Shown here: positions 1-5,242 of the stretch, in pieces
Numbering within the stretch: position 1 is the first letter of the stretch
How the letters are laid out: every line of letters begins with the position of its first letter
NCBI GenBank assembly: GCA_035259145.1
Contig: DATFWQ010000286.1
Coordinates: forward strand, 1 to 5,242
Direction: 5' to 3'
Length of the DNA stretch: 5,242 nt
DNA from: CF-161 sp035259145
GTDB lineage: Bacteria; Chloroflexota; Dormibacteria; Dormibacterales; Dormibacteraceae
Program-made: the position numbers and the translations under genes
The notes under the pieces: generated by a model
Told to the model about the DNA's origin: nothing
Database searches by the model: none
The model's input: the letters and a program-made list of their open reading frames with translations, nothing else

Positions 1-51
1 CCTCGGCTGTTTTCAAGACAGCTGCCATCAACCGGACTCGGCCATCCCTCC
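1..51 (-). tRNA. tRNA-Ser(UGA), 5' half, cut by the window edge
   Basis: Partial serine tRNA reading UCA and related UCN codons. On the minus strand the 5' acceptor strand GGAGGGA (51-45) is followed by TG, then a D-arm with GCC (42-40) pairing to GGC (26-24) around a loop containing the conserved GG. Next comes a 5-bp anticodon stem, GCTGT (22-18) with ACAGC (10-6), closing the 7-nt loop CTTGAAA. The anticodon is TGA (15-13), preceded by the invariant T and followed by A37. The D-arm and anticodon arm closely resemble E. coli tRNA-Ser(UGA) as I remember it. The remaining bases (5-1) should begin the long variable arm typical of serine tRNAs. The T-arm and 3' acceptor strand lie outside the window, so the acceptor stem cannot be checked. 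The gene is 138 nt downstream of serS, whose product would charge it. Confidence 0.92.
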
Positions 52-66
52 GCCTCGCGCTGAGTG

Positions 67-72
67 AGTTTA
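67..72 (-). promoter_or_regulatory. possible -10 element for the tRNA-Ser gene
   Basis: The hexamer TAAACT (minus strand) fits the TANNNT form and lies 15 nt before the mature tRNA 5' end. It would give a short 5' leader of roughly 8 nt for RNase P to remove. I see no convincing -35 hexamer 16-19 nt further upstream, so this is weak; the tRNA could equally be transcribed by read-through from serS. The rest of 52-189 holds no recognisable gene. It contains one imperfect stem (121-125 with 139-143) without a U-tract. Confidence 0.25.
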
Positions 73-189
73 CCGGCGTGCCGCCCAGCCTCATATGTGA
101 CTCGACCAACCCTCGTTGCTCCTCCGGGATCTCGTGATGGAGGCTACGATTGAGCGAACGGCCTGGGGGTCCCACCCACCCGGCTCGGC

Positions 190-1464
190 TTACGACCCGC
201 AGCCGGGGCCGCCGATCACCTCCATCCCTGCCATGTAAGGCCGCAGCACCGCAGGCACCGCGATCGTCCCATCAGCCTGCTGGTAGGTCTCGATCAGCGC
301 GTCGATCGTCCGGGGCAGGGCCAGGCCGCTGCCGTTCAGGGTATGCACGAACTCCGGCGGTGCACCCCGCCCGGGCCGGAACCGCAGGTGCGCGCGCCGC
401 GCCTGGAAGTCATTGAACAGCGAGCAAGAGGACACCTCCAGGTACCGCCCCAACCCGGGCGCCCAAGCCTCCAGGTCGTACTTCTTGTACTGCGAGAAGC
501 CCATGTCGCCGGTGCACATCACCAGCACCCGGTACTGCAGGCCCAGCCGCCGCAGCACCTCCTCTGCGTGTGTGGTCAGCTCCTCCAGAGCCTGCAGTGA
601 GCGGTCCGGCTGCACCAGCTTGACCAGCTCGACCTTCGAGAACTGGTGCATCCGGATGTAGCCTCGGGTGTCCTGTCCCGCCGCCCCCGCCTCTGAGCGG
701 AAGCAGGGCGAGTAGCAGACATAGCTCAGCGGAAGCACCGATCCGTCCAGCATCTCCTCGCGGTGCAGGTTGGTCACCGGGACCTCCGAGGTCGGAATCA
801 GCCAGAGATCGCGGCCCTCGATCCGGAACGCCTCCTCCCCGAACTTTGGGAGGTTGCCCGTACCGGTCATCGACGCGCTGTTGACCAGCAGGGGAGCGAA
901 CACCTCGGTATAGCCGTGTTCGGTCGTGTGCAGGTCGATCATGAACTGCGCCAGTGCCCGCTCCAGTCGCGCGCCCGGCCCTTTAAGGAAGGCGAAGCGC
1001 GAGCCGGCCACCCGGGCGGCCCGCTCGAAATCCATGATCCCGAGCGCTTCGCCGATGTCGTAGTGCGGTCGCGGCTGGAACTGGAACGTCGGCTTCGTCC
1101 CCCCCTCCCTGACCACGACGTTGTCGTCGTACGACTCTCCCACTGGGACGCTCTCGTGAAACACGTTGGGTACACGGAGCAGCAGGTCGTCCAGCTGAGA
1201 GCGCAGCCGGTCCGCCTCCGCCGTGAGGCCCTTGGCTGCGTCAGCCAGCTCCCGGGTCCGTGTAAGCAGCGATGGGTCGTGAGACTTCGCGAACTCCCGC
1301 GACAGCACGTTCTGCTCCGCTCTGGCCGTTTCGGCACGCGCAGTCGCCTCGCGCCAGCGCTGGTCGATCCCCAGTATCTCGTCGACGGGCGCCGGCTCAC
1401 CTTTGAGCTCGGCCGCCCGCTTGACCTCGTCAGGACGCTTTCGAATGAAGTCCAGGGCGAGCAC
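190..1464 (-). CDS. serS: seryl-tRNA synthetase (class II)
   Basis: Cytosolic enzyme that activates serine with ATP and attaches it to tRNA-Ser; the family also serylates tRNA-Sec where present. The 424-residue length is normal for bacterial SerRS. Residues ~1-100 form the N-terminal domain, with a charged, Ala/Glu/Arg-rich antiparallel coiled coil (~35-95) that in the family grips the long variable arm. The catalytic core follows: TGTGNLPKF (200-208), the TSE serine-binding motif in IPTSEVPVTNLH (223-234), motif 2 with CFRSEAGAAGQDTRG (254-268) and HQFSKVEL (273-280), the SSCSLFNDFQARR segment (345-357), and motif 3 around TLNGSGLALPRT (375-386). The start is GTG: an in-frame TAG lies immediately upstream and conserved LDFIR begins at residue 4. 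It begins 4 nt after the lysS stop, so the two are co-transcribed. No key motif is missing. Confidence 0.97.
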   Translation of the reverse strand: MLALDFIRKRPDEVKRAAELKGEPAPVDEILGIDQRWREATARAETARAEQNVLSREFAKSHDPSLLTRTRELADAAKGLTAEADRLRSQLDDLLLRVPNVFHESVPVGESYDDNVVVREGGTKPTFQFQPRPHYDIGEALGIMDFERAARVAGSRFAFLKGPGARLERALAQFMIDLHTTEHGYTEVFAPLLVNSASMTGTGNLPKFGEEAFRIEGRDLWLIPTSEVPVTNLHREEMLDGSVLPLSYVCYSPCFRSEAGAAGQDTRGYIRMHQFSKVELVKLVQPDRSLQALEELTTHAEEVLRRLGLQYRVLVMCTGDMGFSQYKKYDLEAWAPGLGRYLEVSSCSLFNDFQARRAHLRFRPGRGAPPEFVHTLNGSGLALPRTIDALIETYQQADGTIAVPAVLRPYMAGMEVIGGPGCGS

Positions 1465-1468
1465 CTAC

Positions 1469-2881
1469 TTAGGGCCTCTCCTTCATCTGCGGGAACAAGA
1501 TCACGTCGCGGATCGCTGCCTGGTCTGTCAGCAGCATCACAAGGCGGTCGATTCCGATGCCCAGGCCACCGGCCGGCGGCATCCCGTACTCCAGGGCCAG
1601 CACGAAGTCCTCGTCGAATGGGTGCGCTTCCTGGTCCCCAGCCTCGCGCTGCACGGCCTGCTGCTCGAACCGCCGGCGCTGGTCCAATGGATCGGTCAGC
1701 TCTGTGAAGGCATTGCCGATCTCCCGGCCGGCAGCGATCAGCTCGAACCTCTCCACAAACTCGGGGTTGTCCGCCCGTCGCCGTGCCAGGGGCGAGATCT
1801 CGACGGGGTAATCGGTCACGAACGTCGGTTCCCAGAGACGAGGCTCGACGCGTTCGTCGTACGCATTCGCCAGCTCCAGCCCTGTGAGCTCCTCACCTGT
1901 CGCCTCGCGAACAAGATCGACCATTCGCGCCCGCCTGTAGGGCCGGCGAAGGTCGATGGGCCGCCCCTGGTAGCTCGTCTCCAGCGGCCGCCCGGCCGCC
2001 TCAGCCGATGCAACAACGATCTTCTCGGTCAGCTCCATCATGTCGCCGTAGTCCGCGTAGGCCTGATAGCACTCGAGCATCGTGAACTCGGGGTTGTACT
2101 TGGGCGAAAGGCCTTCGTTGCGAAACACACGCCCGATCTCGTACACGCGCTCGAGACCGCCCACCACAAGCCGCTTCAAGTGCAGCTCCAGAGCGATGCG
2201 CAGATAGAAGTCACGGTGGAGCACGTTGTAATGGGTCGCGAAAGGCTTCGCGGTCCCCCCGCCTGGGACCTCTTGCAGCATGGGGGTCTCTACCTCCAGG
2301 AAACCCAGGCCGTCGAGCAGTGCACGGACTGCCGAGATGACACGTGCCCGGGCTGCGAACACGTCGCGAACCTCGGGATTGGCGATCAGGTCCAGGTAGC
2401 GCTGCCGGTAGCGCAACTCCACGTCGCGCAGGCCATGCCACTTCTCAGGCAGAGGCCGGAGCGACTTGCTCAGCAGGCAGAACTTCTCGATCCATAGGCT
2501 GGGCTCGCCTCGCTTTGTAGGGCCCACCCGGCCGGTCGCGCCGATCAGATCGCCTGGATCCAGCCGCAGGAACCGCTCGTGCTGACCCTCGCCCAGCACG
2601 TCCCGCTGGGCGACGAGCTGGATCCGACCTGTGCCATCTTGCAGCTCCCCGAAAGCCATCCCGCCCTGGCCCCGCCTCACCATGAGCCGGCCTGCCACCG
2701 TGACGGGCCCGGCCCGGCCGTCTAGGGCACCATCCAGAAGCTCGAGCGCCTCAGCCGTCGTGTGCGTGCGGTGGAAGTGGGCTGCGTAAGGATCGACCCC
2801 TTCGGCAACCAGGCGCTCGAGCTTCTCGCGCCGGTCACGCAGCGTCGCCGGCAGGTCGATAGGCGGCTCCTGGTCTGTCAC
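1469..2881 (-). CDS. lysS: lysyl-tRNA synthetase (class II)
   Basis: Cytosolic enzyme that charges tRNA-Lys with lysine using ATP. At 470 residues it is somewhat shorter than typical bacterial class II LysRS (about 490-510). An N-terminal helix (~12-28) leads into an OB-fold anticodon-binding domain (~58-138). The catalytic domain carries ELRYRQRYLDL (155-165), motif 1 around GLGFLEVETPML (191-202), motif 2 with RVFRNEG (251-257) and NPEFTMLE (263-270), TFVTDYPVEISPLA (353-366), GREIGNAFTEL (385-395) and motif 3 GLGIGIDR (439-446). The OB fold rules out EpmA/GenX-type paralogues. About 26 residues present in E. coli LysS appear missing just before EPRLWEPTFV (346-355); see findings. The start is GTG, with no other usable start nearby upstream or before the conserved RREKL (17-21). 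No Shine-Dalgarno sequence is evident. The next gene, serS, begins 4 nt after the TAA stop. Confidence 0.97.
   Translation of the reverse strand: MTDQEPPIDLPATLRDRREKLERLVAEGVDPYAAHFHRTHTTAEALELLDGALDGRAGPVTVAGRLMVRRGQGGMAFGELQDGTGRIQLVAQRDVLGEGQHERFLRLDPGDLIGATGRVGPTKRGEPSLWIEKFCLLSKSLRPLPEKWHGLRDVELRYRQRYLDLIANPEVRDVFAARARVISAVRALLDGLGFLEVETPMLQEVPGGGTAKPFATHYNVLHRDFYLRIALELHLKRLVVGGLERVYEIGRVFRNEGLSPKYNPEFTMLECYQAYADYGDMMELTEKIVVASAEAAGRPLETSYQGRPIDLRRPYRRARMVDLVREATGEELTGLELANAYDERVEPRLWEPTFVTDYPVEISPLARRRADNPEFVERFELIAAGREIGNAFTELTDPLDQRRRFEQQAVQREAGDQEAHPFDEDFVLALEYGMPPAGGLGIGIDRLVMLLTDQAAIRDVILFPQMKERP
1475..1483 (-). promoter_or_regulatory. Shine-Dalgarno site for serS inside the lysS 3' end
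   Basis: Minus-strand AAGGAGAGG lies within the last codons of lysS. Its GAGG part is 10 nt, and its GGAG core 13 nt, before the serS GTG at 1464, which is slightly long but workable. It is the only clear Shine-Dalgarno sequence before any of the four complete genes here, and it fits serS being translated from within a polycistronic mRNA. Confidence 0.6.
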
Positions 2882-2891
2882 GTAGCGGACA

Positions 2892-2897
2892 AGGGTA
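2892..2897 (-). promoter_or_regulatory. possible -10 element 10 nt before lysS
   Basis: TACCCT (minus strand, TANNNT form) ends exactly 10 nt before the lysS GTG, the same spacing as the better -10 element before greA. There is no good -35 hexamer and no Shine-Dalgarno sequence between it and the start. Taken alone the hexamer could be chance in this composition. The rest of the 2882-2954 leader shows no T-box or other riboswitch feature I can recognise. Confidence 0.25.
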
Positions 2898-2964
2898 CGG
2901 TGGCGCGTCCGTAGGGTGCCCGCCCGCTGAGCTTCACCGGCGGCGCGGCGTATGGACCCCCTCC

Positions 2965-2979
2965 CCCGGCTCCGCCGGG
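2965..2979. other. 6-bp GC hairpin in the repeat element
   Basis: CCCGGC (2965-2970) pairs perfectly with GCCGGG (2974-2979) around a 3-nt loop. In the greA-to-lysS transcript it would lie just after the larger hairpin, forming a tandem stem-loop pair. No U-tract follows. Confidence 0.6.
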
Positions 2980-2981
2980 TA

Positions 2982-3003
2982 CTCCCCCGACCAGGCGGGG
3001 GAG
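2982..3003. other. 8-bp GC hairpin immediately after greA
   Basis: CTCCCCCG (2982-2989) pairs perfectly with CGGGGGAG (2996-3003) around a 6-nt loop. In the greA mRNA this stem begins 8 nt after the stop codon. Seven of eight pairs, excepting one A-T, are G-C, so it should be very stable. It lacks a following U-tract on the minus strand, so it is not a canonical intrinsic terminator. It could protect the greA mRNA 3' end, pause polymerase or reduce read-through into lysS. Confidence 0.65.
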
Positions 3004-3011
3004 AGACCCCC

Positions 3012-3482
3012 TCAGGAGACCGCTACCACCTTTACCCGACTGGTGCCGCTCGGTGAAGTCCAGTCGACCTCGTCGCCGGCGCGGTGGCCCAGCAGCGCCC
3101 GCCCCAGGGGACTCTCGTTCGAGATCCGCCCACGCCGCGGGTCCGCCTCTGCGGGGCCCACGATGTCGTAGGTCTCCTGACCCTCTTCCATGCTGAGCGT
3201 AACCTTGGCCCCGACCCCGACCACGCCCTTCTCGCGGGGCTCGTCCTCGATCACAACGGCGTTGCGGATCATCGACTCCAGCGTCTGGATGCGACCCTCG
3301 AGCAGGCTCTGCTCGTTCTTCGCCTCTGCGTACTCGGCGTTCTCCGCGATGTCCCCGAAGTCACGTGACTGACGGATCCGTTCAGCGACCTCGCCGCGGC
3401 GCACCTGAACGAGCTGGTCGAGCTCCTCCTCTAACTGGCGCAGCCCCTCCTTGGTGAGCAGAACGGGTCTTTCTTCCATCAC
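3012..3482 (-). CDS. greA: transcription elongation factor GreA
   Basis: GreA enters the secondary channel of RNA polymerase and stimulates cleavage of backtracked nascent RNA, rescuing stalled complexes. The 156 residues match the usual 155-160. An N-terminal antiparallel coiled coil (~10-78) carries the tip motif GDIAENAEY (43-51), whose acidic D44 and E47 correspond to the D41/E44 pair of E. coli GreA that coordinates the catalytic Mg2+. AKNEQSLLEGRI (54-65) follows. The C-terminal FKBP-like domain (~82-156) includes ISNESPLGRALLG (120-132) and GDEV (136-139). Retention of both acids argues for GreA or GreB activity rather than an inhibitory homologue. The start is the GTG at 3482 or the ATG directly after it (GTGATG). 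No Shine-Dalgarno sequence precedes either, and a -10 element lies 10 nt before the GTG. It is 51 nt downstream of argH. Confidence 0.97.
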   Translation of the reverse strand: MMEERPVLLTKEGLRQLEEELDQLVQVRRGEVAERIRQSRDFGDIAENAEYAEAKNEQSLLEGRIQTLESMIRNAVVIEDEPREKGVVGVGAKVTLSMEEGQETYDIVGPAEADPRRGRISNESPLGRALLGHRAGDEVDWTSPSGTSRVKVVAVS

Positions 3483-3492
3483 GAAGCCCGCG

Positions 3493-3520
3493 ATTCTACC
3501 ATCGGCCCTTAACCTGACAT
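3493..3520 (-). promoter_or_regulatory. probable sigma70-type promoter for greA
   Basis: Minus-strand -10 hexamer TAGAAT (3498-3493, 5 of 6 to TATAAT) is preceded after a 16-nt spacer by ATGTCA (3520-3515, 4 of 6 to TTGACA). The -10 ends 10 nt before the GTG at 3482, so initiation at the usual 6-7 nt downstream would leave a 5' leader of only about 3 nt. That fits the missing Shine-Dalgarno sequence and suggests leaderless or near-leaderless translation. The -35 lies within the right arm of the neighbouring inverted repeat. Confidence 0.5.
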
Positions 3521-3539
3521 CACATTAATGCTGTCAGGT
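3512..3539. repeat. perfect 8-bp inverted repeat over the argH stop codon
   Basis: ACCTGACA (3512-3519) and TGTCAGGT (3532-3539) are perfect inverted copies separated by a 12-nt, AT-rich spacer that contains the palindrome ATTAAT. Arm centres are 20 bp apart, about two helical turns, the geometry expected for a dimeric DNA-binding protein. The site covers the argH stop codon (3536-3534) and part of the proposed greA -35 element, so a bound protein could control greA initiation. As RNA it could form a modest stem at the argH 3' end, but no U-tract follows. Confidence 0.5.
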
Positions 3540-4901
3540 CGGTAGTGGCGGCGGATGTGAGCTCGCCCAGGCACGCAACCCCTCCACACGCTGCCCGAGC
3601 TCGTGGGCTCGATCGTCGACGCCAAAGCGGCGGAGCTCGATAGCCCGCGGGACCTCCCAGGGCGGCTGGTGGCGGCCCTCGCGCACGAGGCCGGCAACCT
3701 TGTGATGAGCCTCCCGGAAAGGTGTCCCCTCACTGACCAGCTGTTCCGCGGTGTCGGTGGCCAGCAGACCCGGGTCGTTCAGAGCCTCAGCCATGCGCTC
3801 TCCGTCGAACTCAAGGTTCTCCACGAGCAAGCCGGCCGCCCGCAGGCAGTCGCGGGCATTGTCGACGGCCGCGAACAGCGCCACCTTGTCCTCTTGCAGG
3901 TCGCGGTTGTATGTGAGGGGCAGGCCCTTCACAACGGTCGCCAGTGCGTTGAAGCTGCCGAGCGCCCGGCCGCTGCGGCCACGCACCAGCTCTGCGATGT
4001 CGGGGTTTTTCTTCTGGGGCATGAGGCTCGAGCCGGTCGCGACACGTTCGGGGAGTCTGACGAAGCCGAACTCGGCGGTGGCCCAGAGCACGAGGTCTTC
4101 GCCGAGGCGGCTCAGGTGCAGGCCGATCTGCACGCATGCATACACCAGGTCGAGCGCGAAGTCCCGATCTGAGACCGCGTCCATCGTGTTCCCCGTCAGG
4201 TGCTCGAATCCGAGCTCCCGCGCTATCCGCTCGCGCCCGGTCGCCAGTGTGCTGCCGGCCAGTGCGCCCGAGCCGAGAGGCATCCAGTCAGCCGCCTCGT
4301 ACGCATGGCGGAGGCGCTCTGCGTCGCGAAGTAGCGGCTCGGCGTGCGCGAGCAGGTGGTGGCCGGCCGTGACCGGCTGCGCCCGCTGCAGGTGGGTGTA
4401 GCCCGGCATGGGCAGGCTCCCGTAGGCAAGGGCCTTCTTGCCAAGCAGGCTCGCCAGCTCCGCGACGGCGAGCGTCAACCGAGAGCAGGCGTCACGGCAC
4501 CAGAGCCGCAGGTCCAGTGCAACCTGATCGTTTCGGGAGCGGCCCGCGTGCAAGCGGGCGCCGCCCTCGGGAAATAGCTCGGTCAGCCGGCGCTCGACGG
4601 CAGTGTGGATGTCCTCATCCGAATCCATGAAGTCGAATGAGCCGCTCGCGATCTCCTGGGCGATGCTGTTCAGTCCAGCCTCGATGCCCGCGAGCTGGCC
4701 GGCGGTGAGCAGTCCGCATGAGTGCAGGCCACGGGCGTGCGCAATTGAGCCGGCCACGTCGAAGGGCGCCAGCCGTACGTCGACAGCCAGCGACGATGAG
4801 AACCGCTCCAGCTCTGGCAGCAGGCCCTCATCAAAGCGCCCGCTGTACAGCTTTCCCGTGGGCCCCGACCCGGTTCCCCCTTTCCTGGCCTTCCCCGTCA
4901 C
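3534..4901 (-). CDS. argH: argininosuccinate lyase
   Basis: Catalyses the last step of arginine biosynthesis, splitting argininosuccinate into arginine and fumarate; a cytosolic homotetramer of the fumarase/aspartase superfamily. Its 455 residues are normal length. KLYSGRF (17-23) and RLAPFDVAGSIAHAR (43-57) open the conserved region. DEDIHTAVERRL (95-106) and HAGRSRNDQVALD (118-130) follow, the latter with Ala where E. coli has HTGRSRND. MPGYTHLQRAQP (165-176) holds the conserved catalytic His (H170). The superfamily signature GSSLMPQKKN (290-299) is the mobile loop bearing the catalytic serine, and the C-terminal swivel domain follows. The start is GTG; no ATG, GTG or TTG lies between it and KLYSGRF, and none nearby upstream. 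No clear Shine-Dalgarno sequence is present. The gap to argG is 40 nt, with no promoter or terminator visible, implying an argGH operon. All key residues are present. Confidence 0.97.
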   Translation of the reverse strand: MTGKARKGGTGSGPTGKLYSGRFDEGLLPELERFSSSLAVDVRLAPFDVAGSIAHARGLHSCGLLTAGQLAGIEAGLNSIAQEIASGSFDFMDSDEDIHTAVERRLTELFPEGGARLHAGRSRNDQVALDLRLWCRDACSRLTLAVAELASLLGKKALAYGSLPMPGYTHLQRAQPVTAGHHLLAHAEPLLRDAERLRHAYEAADWMPLGSGALAGSTLATGRERIARELGFEHLTGNTMDAVSDRDFALDLVYACVQIGLHLSRLGEDLVLWATAEFGFVRLPERVATGSSLMPQKKNPDIAELVRGRSGRALGSFNALATVVKGLPLTYNRDLQEDKVALFAAVDNARDCLRAAGLLVENLEFDGERMAEALNDPGLLATDTAEQLVSEGTPFREAHHKVAGLVREGRHQPPWEVPRAIELRRFGVDDRAHELGQRVEGLRAWASSHPPPLPT

Positions 4902-4941
4902 CCCGGAACGCCGGAATACGCGAAAGACGAGGTTGCAGGAG

Positions 4942-5242
4942 TCACGATGTCAGCTTCTTTACGTCGGGCGGCAAGAGGCTGTCCAGGTCCATGCTGGAGA
5001 GTCTGCCCTGGACTTCGGCCGCGGTCCGAACACCCATCCCGAACAGCTTGATAAAACCCGCCGCAGCACTCTGGTCGAACCGGTCCCCGTGGCCATAGGT
5101 TGCCAGCTCGATCCGGTAGAGCTGCTCTGGCGCCTTGCGTCCGACCACCTGGGATGAGCCGCGGTAGAGCTTCAGACGCACCTGGCCCGACACGTGCCGC
5201 TGAGTCTGGGTCACGAACCCGTACAGCGCCTCGCGCAACGCG
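4942..5242 (-). CDS. argG: argininosuccinate synthase, C-terminal ~100 residues (5' end outside window)
   Basis: ArgG condenses citrulline and aspartate with ATP cleavage to argininosuccinate, the substrate of the ArgH encoded next. Only the C-terminal quarter is visible; the family is about 400 residues and the frame stays open to the right edge. Recognisable blocks are GQVRLKLYRGSSQVVGRKAP, then LYRIELATYGHGDRFDQ and AAGFIKLFGM, the conserved oligomerisation region and C-terminal helix of the family. The tail after GFIKLFGM is a lineage-variable end rich in Leu and Asp. A TTG codon near the edge (5238) is an internal Leu rather than a start, because homology continues upstream of it. The ATP-binding N-terminal P-loop region cannot be examined here. 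Confidence 0.95.
   Translation of the reverse strand, partial: ALREALYGFVTQTQRHVSGQVRLKLYRGSSQVVGRKAPEQLYRIELATYGHGDRFDQSAAAGFIKLFGMGVRTAAEVQGRLSSMDLDSLLPPDVKKLTS

Larger units (their letters stand above)
2955..3013. repeat. palindromic GC-rich REP-like element between greA and lysS
   Basis: This 59-bp block is built from repeated modules. A 9-bp direct repeat, gaccccctc, bounds it at 2955-2963 and 3005-3013. The octamer ctcccccg occurs at 2961-2968 and 2982-2989, and its complement cgggggag at 2996-3003. Two perfect hairpins sit inside (2965-2979 and 2982-3003). The right-hand direct repeat overlaps the greA stop codon. The composition (C-runs on one strand, near-pure GC stems) differs from the flanking DNA and from coding sequence. 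The modular palindromic architecture is that of REP-type or small non-autonomous dispersed elements. Membership of a repeat family is inference from structure only; copy number cannot be judged from one window. Confidence 0.55.

Noticed and set aside
6..22. On the plus strand a 5-bp stem and 7-nt loop TTTCAAG would place UCA as anticodon, suggesting a selenocysteine tRNA.
   Set aside because: It is the complement of the tRNA-Ser(UGA) anticodon arm. The plus strand has no matching D-arm or T-arm, while the minus strand fits a serine tRNA in every visible part.
121..143. Stem CCTCC/GGAGG between serS and tRNA-Ser as a terminator.
   Set aside because: The 5-bp stem has a long or bulged interior and no U-tract on either strand.
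165..181. G-quadruplex just downstream of serS on the minus strand.
   Set aside because: Only three closely spaced G3 tracts (GGGTGGGTGGG) occur, with no fourth nearby on the same strand.
763..1707. Long plus-strand open frame (314 codons) antisense to serS and the lysS end.
   Set aside because: It shadows highly conserved serS and lysS coding sequence in a GC-rich region, and its translation is low-complexity and unlike any family I know.
1403..2497. Plus-strand open frame of 364 codons antisense to lysS.
   Set aside because: It lies opposite intact LysRS catalytic motifs. Length alone is expected from GC-rich codon structure, and no domain is recognisable.
2982..3003. Intrinsic terminator after greA.
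   Set aside because: The hairpin is strong but no U-run follows on the transcribed strand; the next bases are GUACCC. Termination here would need another mechanism.
2882..3011. Possible T-box leader before lysS.
   Set aside because: The 130-nt spacer lacks the conserved T-box sequence, a specifier loop arrangement and a terminator with a U-tract.
3512..3539. Intrinsic terminator of argH.
   Set aside because: The stem is only moderately GC-rich, the loop is 12 nt, it includes the stop codon, and it is followed by UAAGGG rather than a U-tract.
4942..5238. A short stand-alone gene starting at TTG 5238.
   Set aside because: The translation is the conserved ArgG C-terminus and the frame continues open to the window edge, so it is the 3' end of a truncated argG.

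Overview
This is a GC-rich bacterial window in which every gene I can support lies on the minus strand, so transcription runs from high to low coordinates. The order is argG (3' end only), argH, greA, lysS, serS, then the 5' half of a tRNA-Ser(UGA) cut by the left edge. High GC, frequent GTG starts, near-absence of Shine-Dalgarno sites before three of the four complete genes, and the greA-lysS pairing suggest a high-GC actinobacterial or Chloroflexi-like lineage. That placement is inference; the sequence does not decide it.

Right part (about 3534-5242): the last two enzymes of arginine biosynthesis, argininosuccinate synthase (ArgG, C-terminal ~100 residues) and argininosuccinate lyase (ArgH, complete). 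They are 40 nt apart and probably co-transcribed. ArgG joins citrulline to aspartate and ArgH splits the product into arginine and fumarate.

Middle (about 2882-3540): the transcript-cleavage factor GreA, with a credible promoter just upstream and a perfect 8-bp inverted repeat that overlaps both the argH stop codon and the proposed -35 element. Between greA and lysS lies a compact palindromic GC-rich element (2955-3013) with two hairpins and short direct repeats, which looks like a dispersed REP-type repeat.

Left part (1-2881): class II lysyl-tRNA synthetase (slightly compact) and class II seryl-tRNA synthetase, separated by only 4 nt and surely co-transcribed. They are followed after 138 nt by a tRNA-Ser(UGA), a cognate substrate of the serS product. 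No gene-free stretch exceeds 300 bases.

I see no undescribed multi-gene system: the coding content is housekeeping. The points worth a second look are the REP-like element, the greA inverted repeat with its near-leaderless promoter, the shortened LysRS segment, and the serS/tRNA-Ser linkage.
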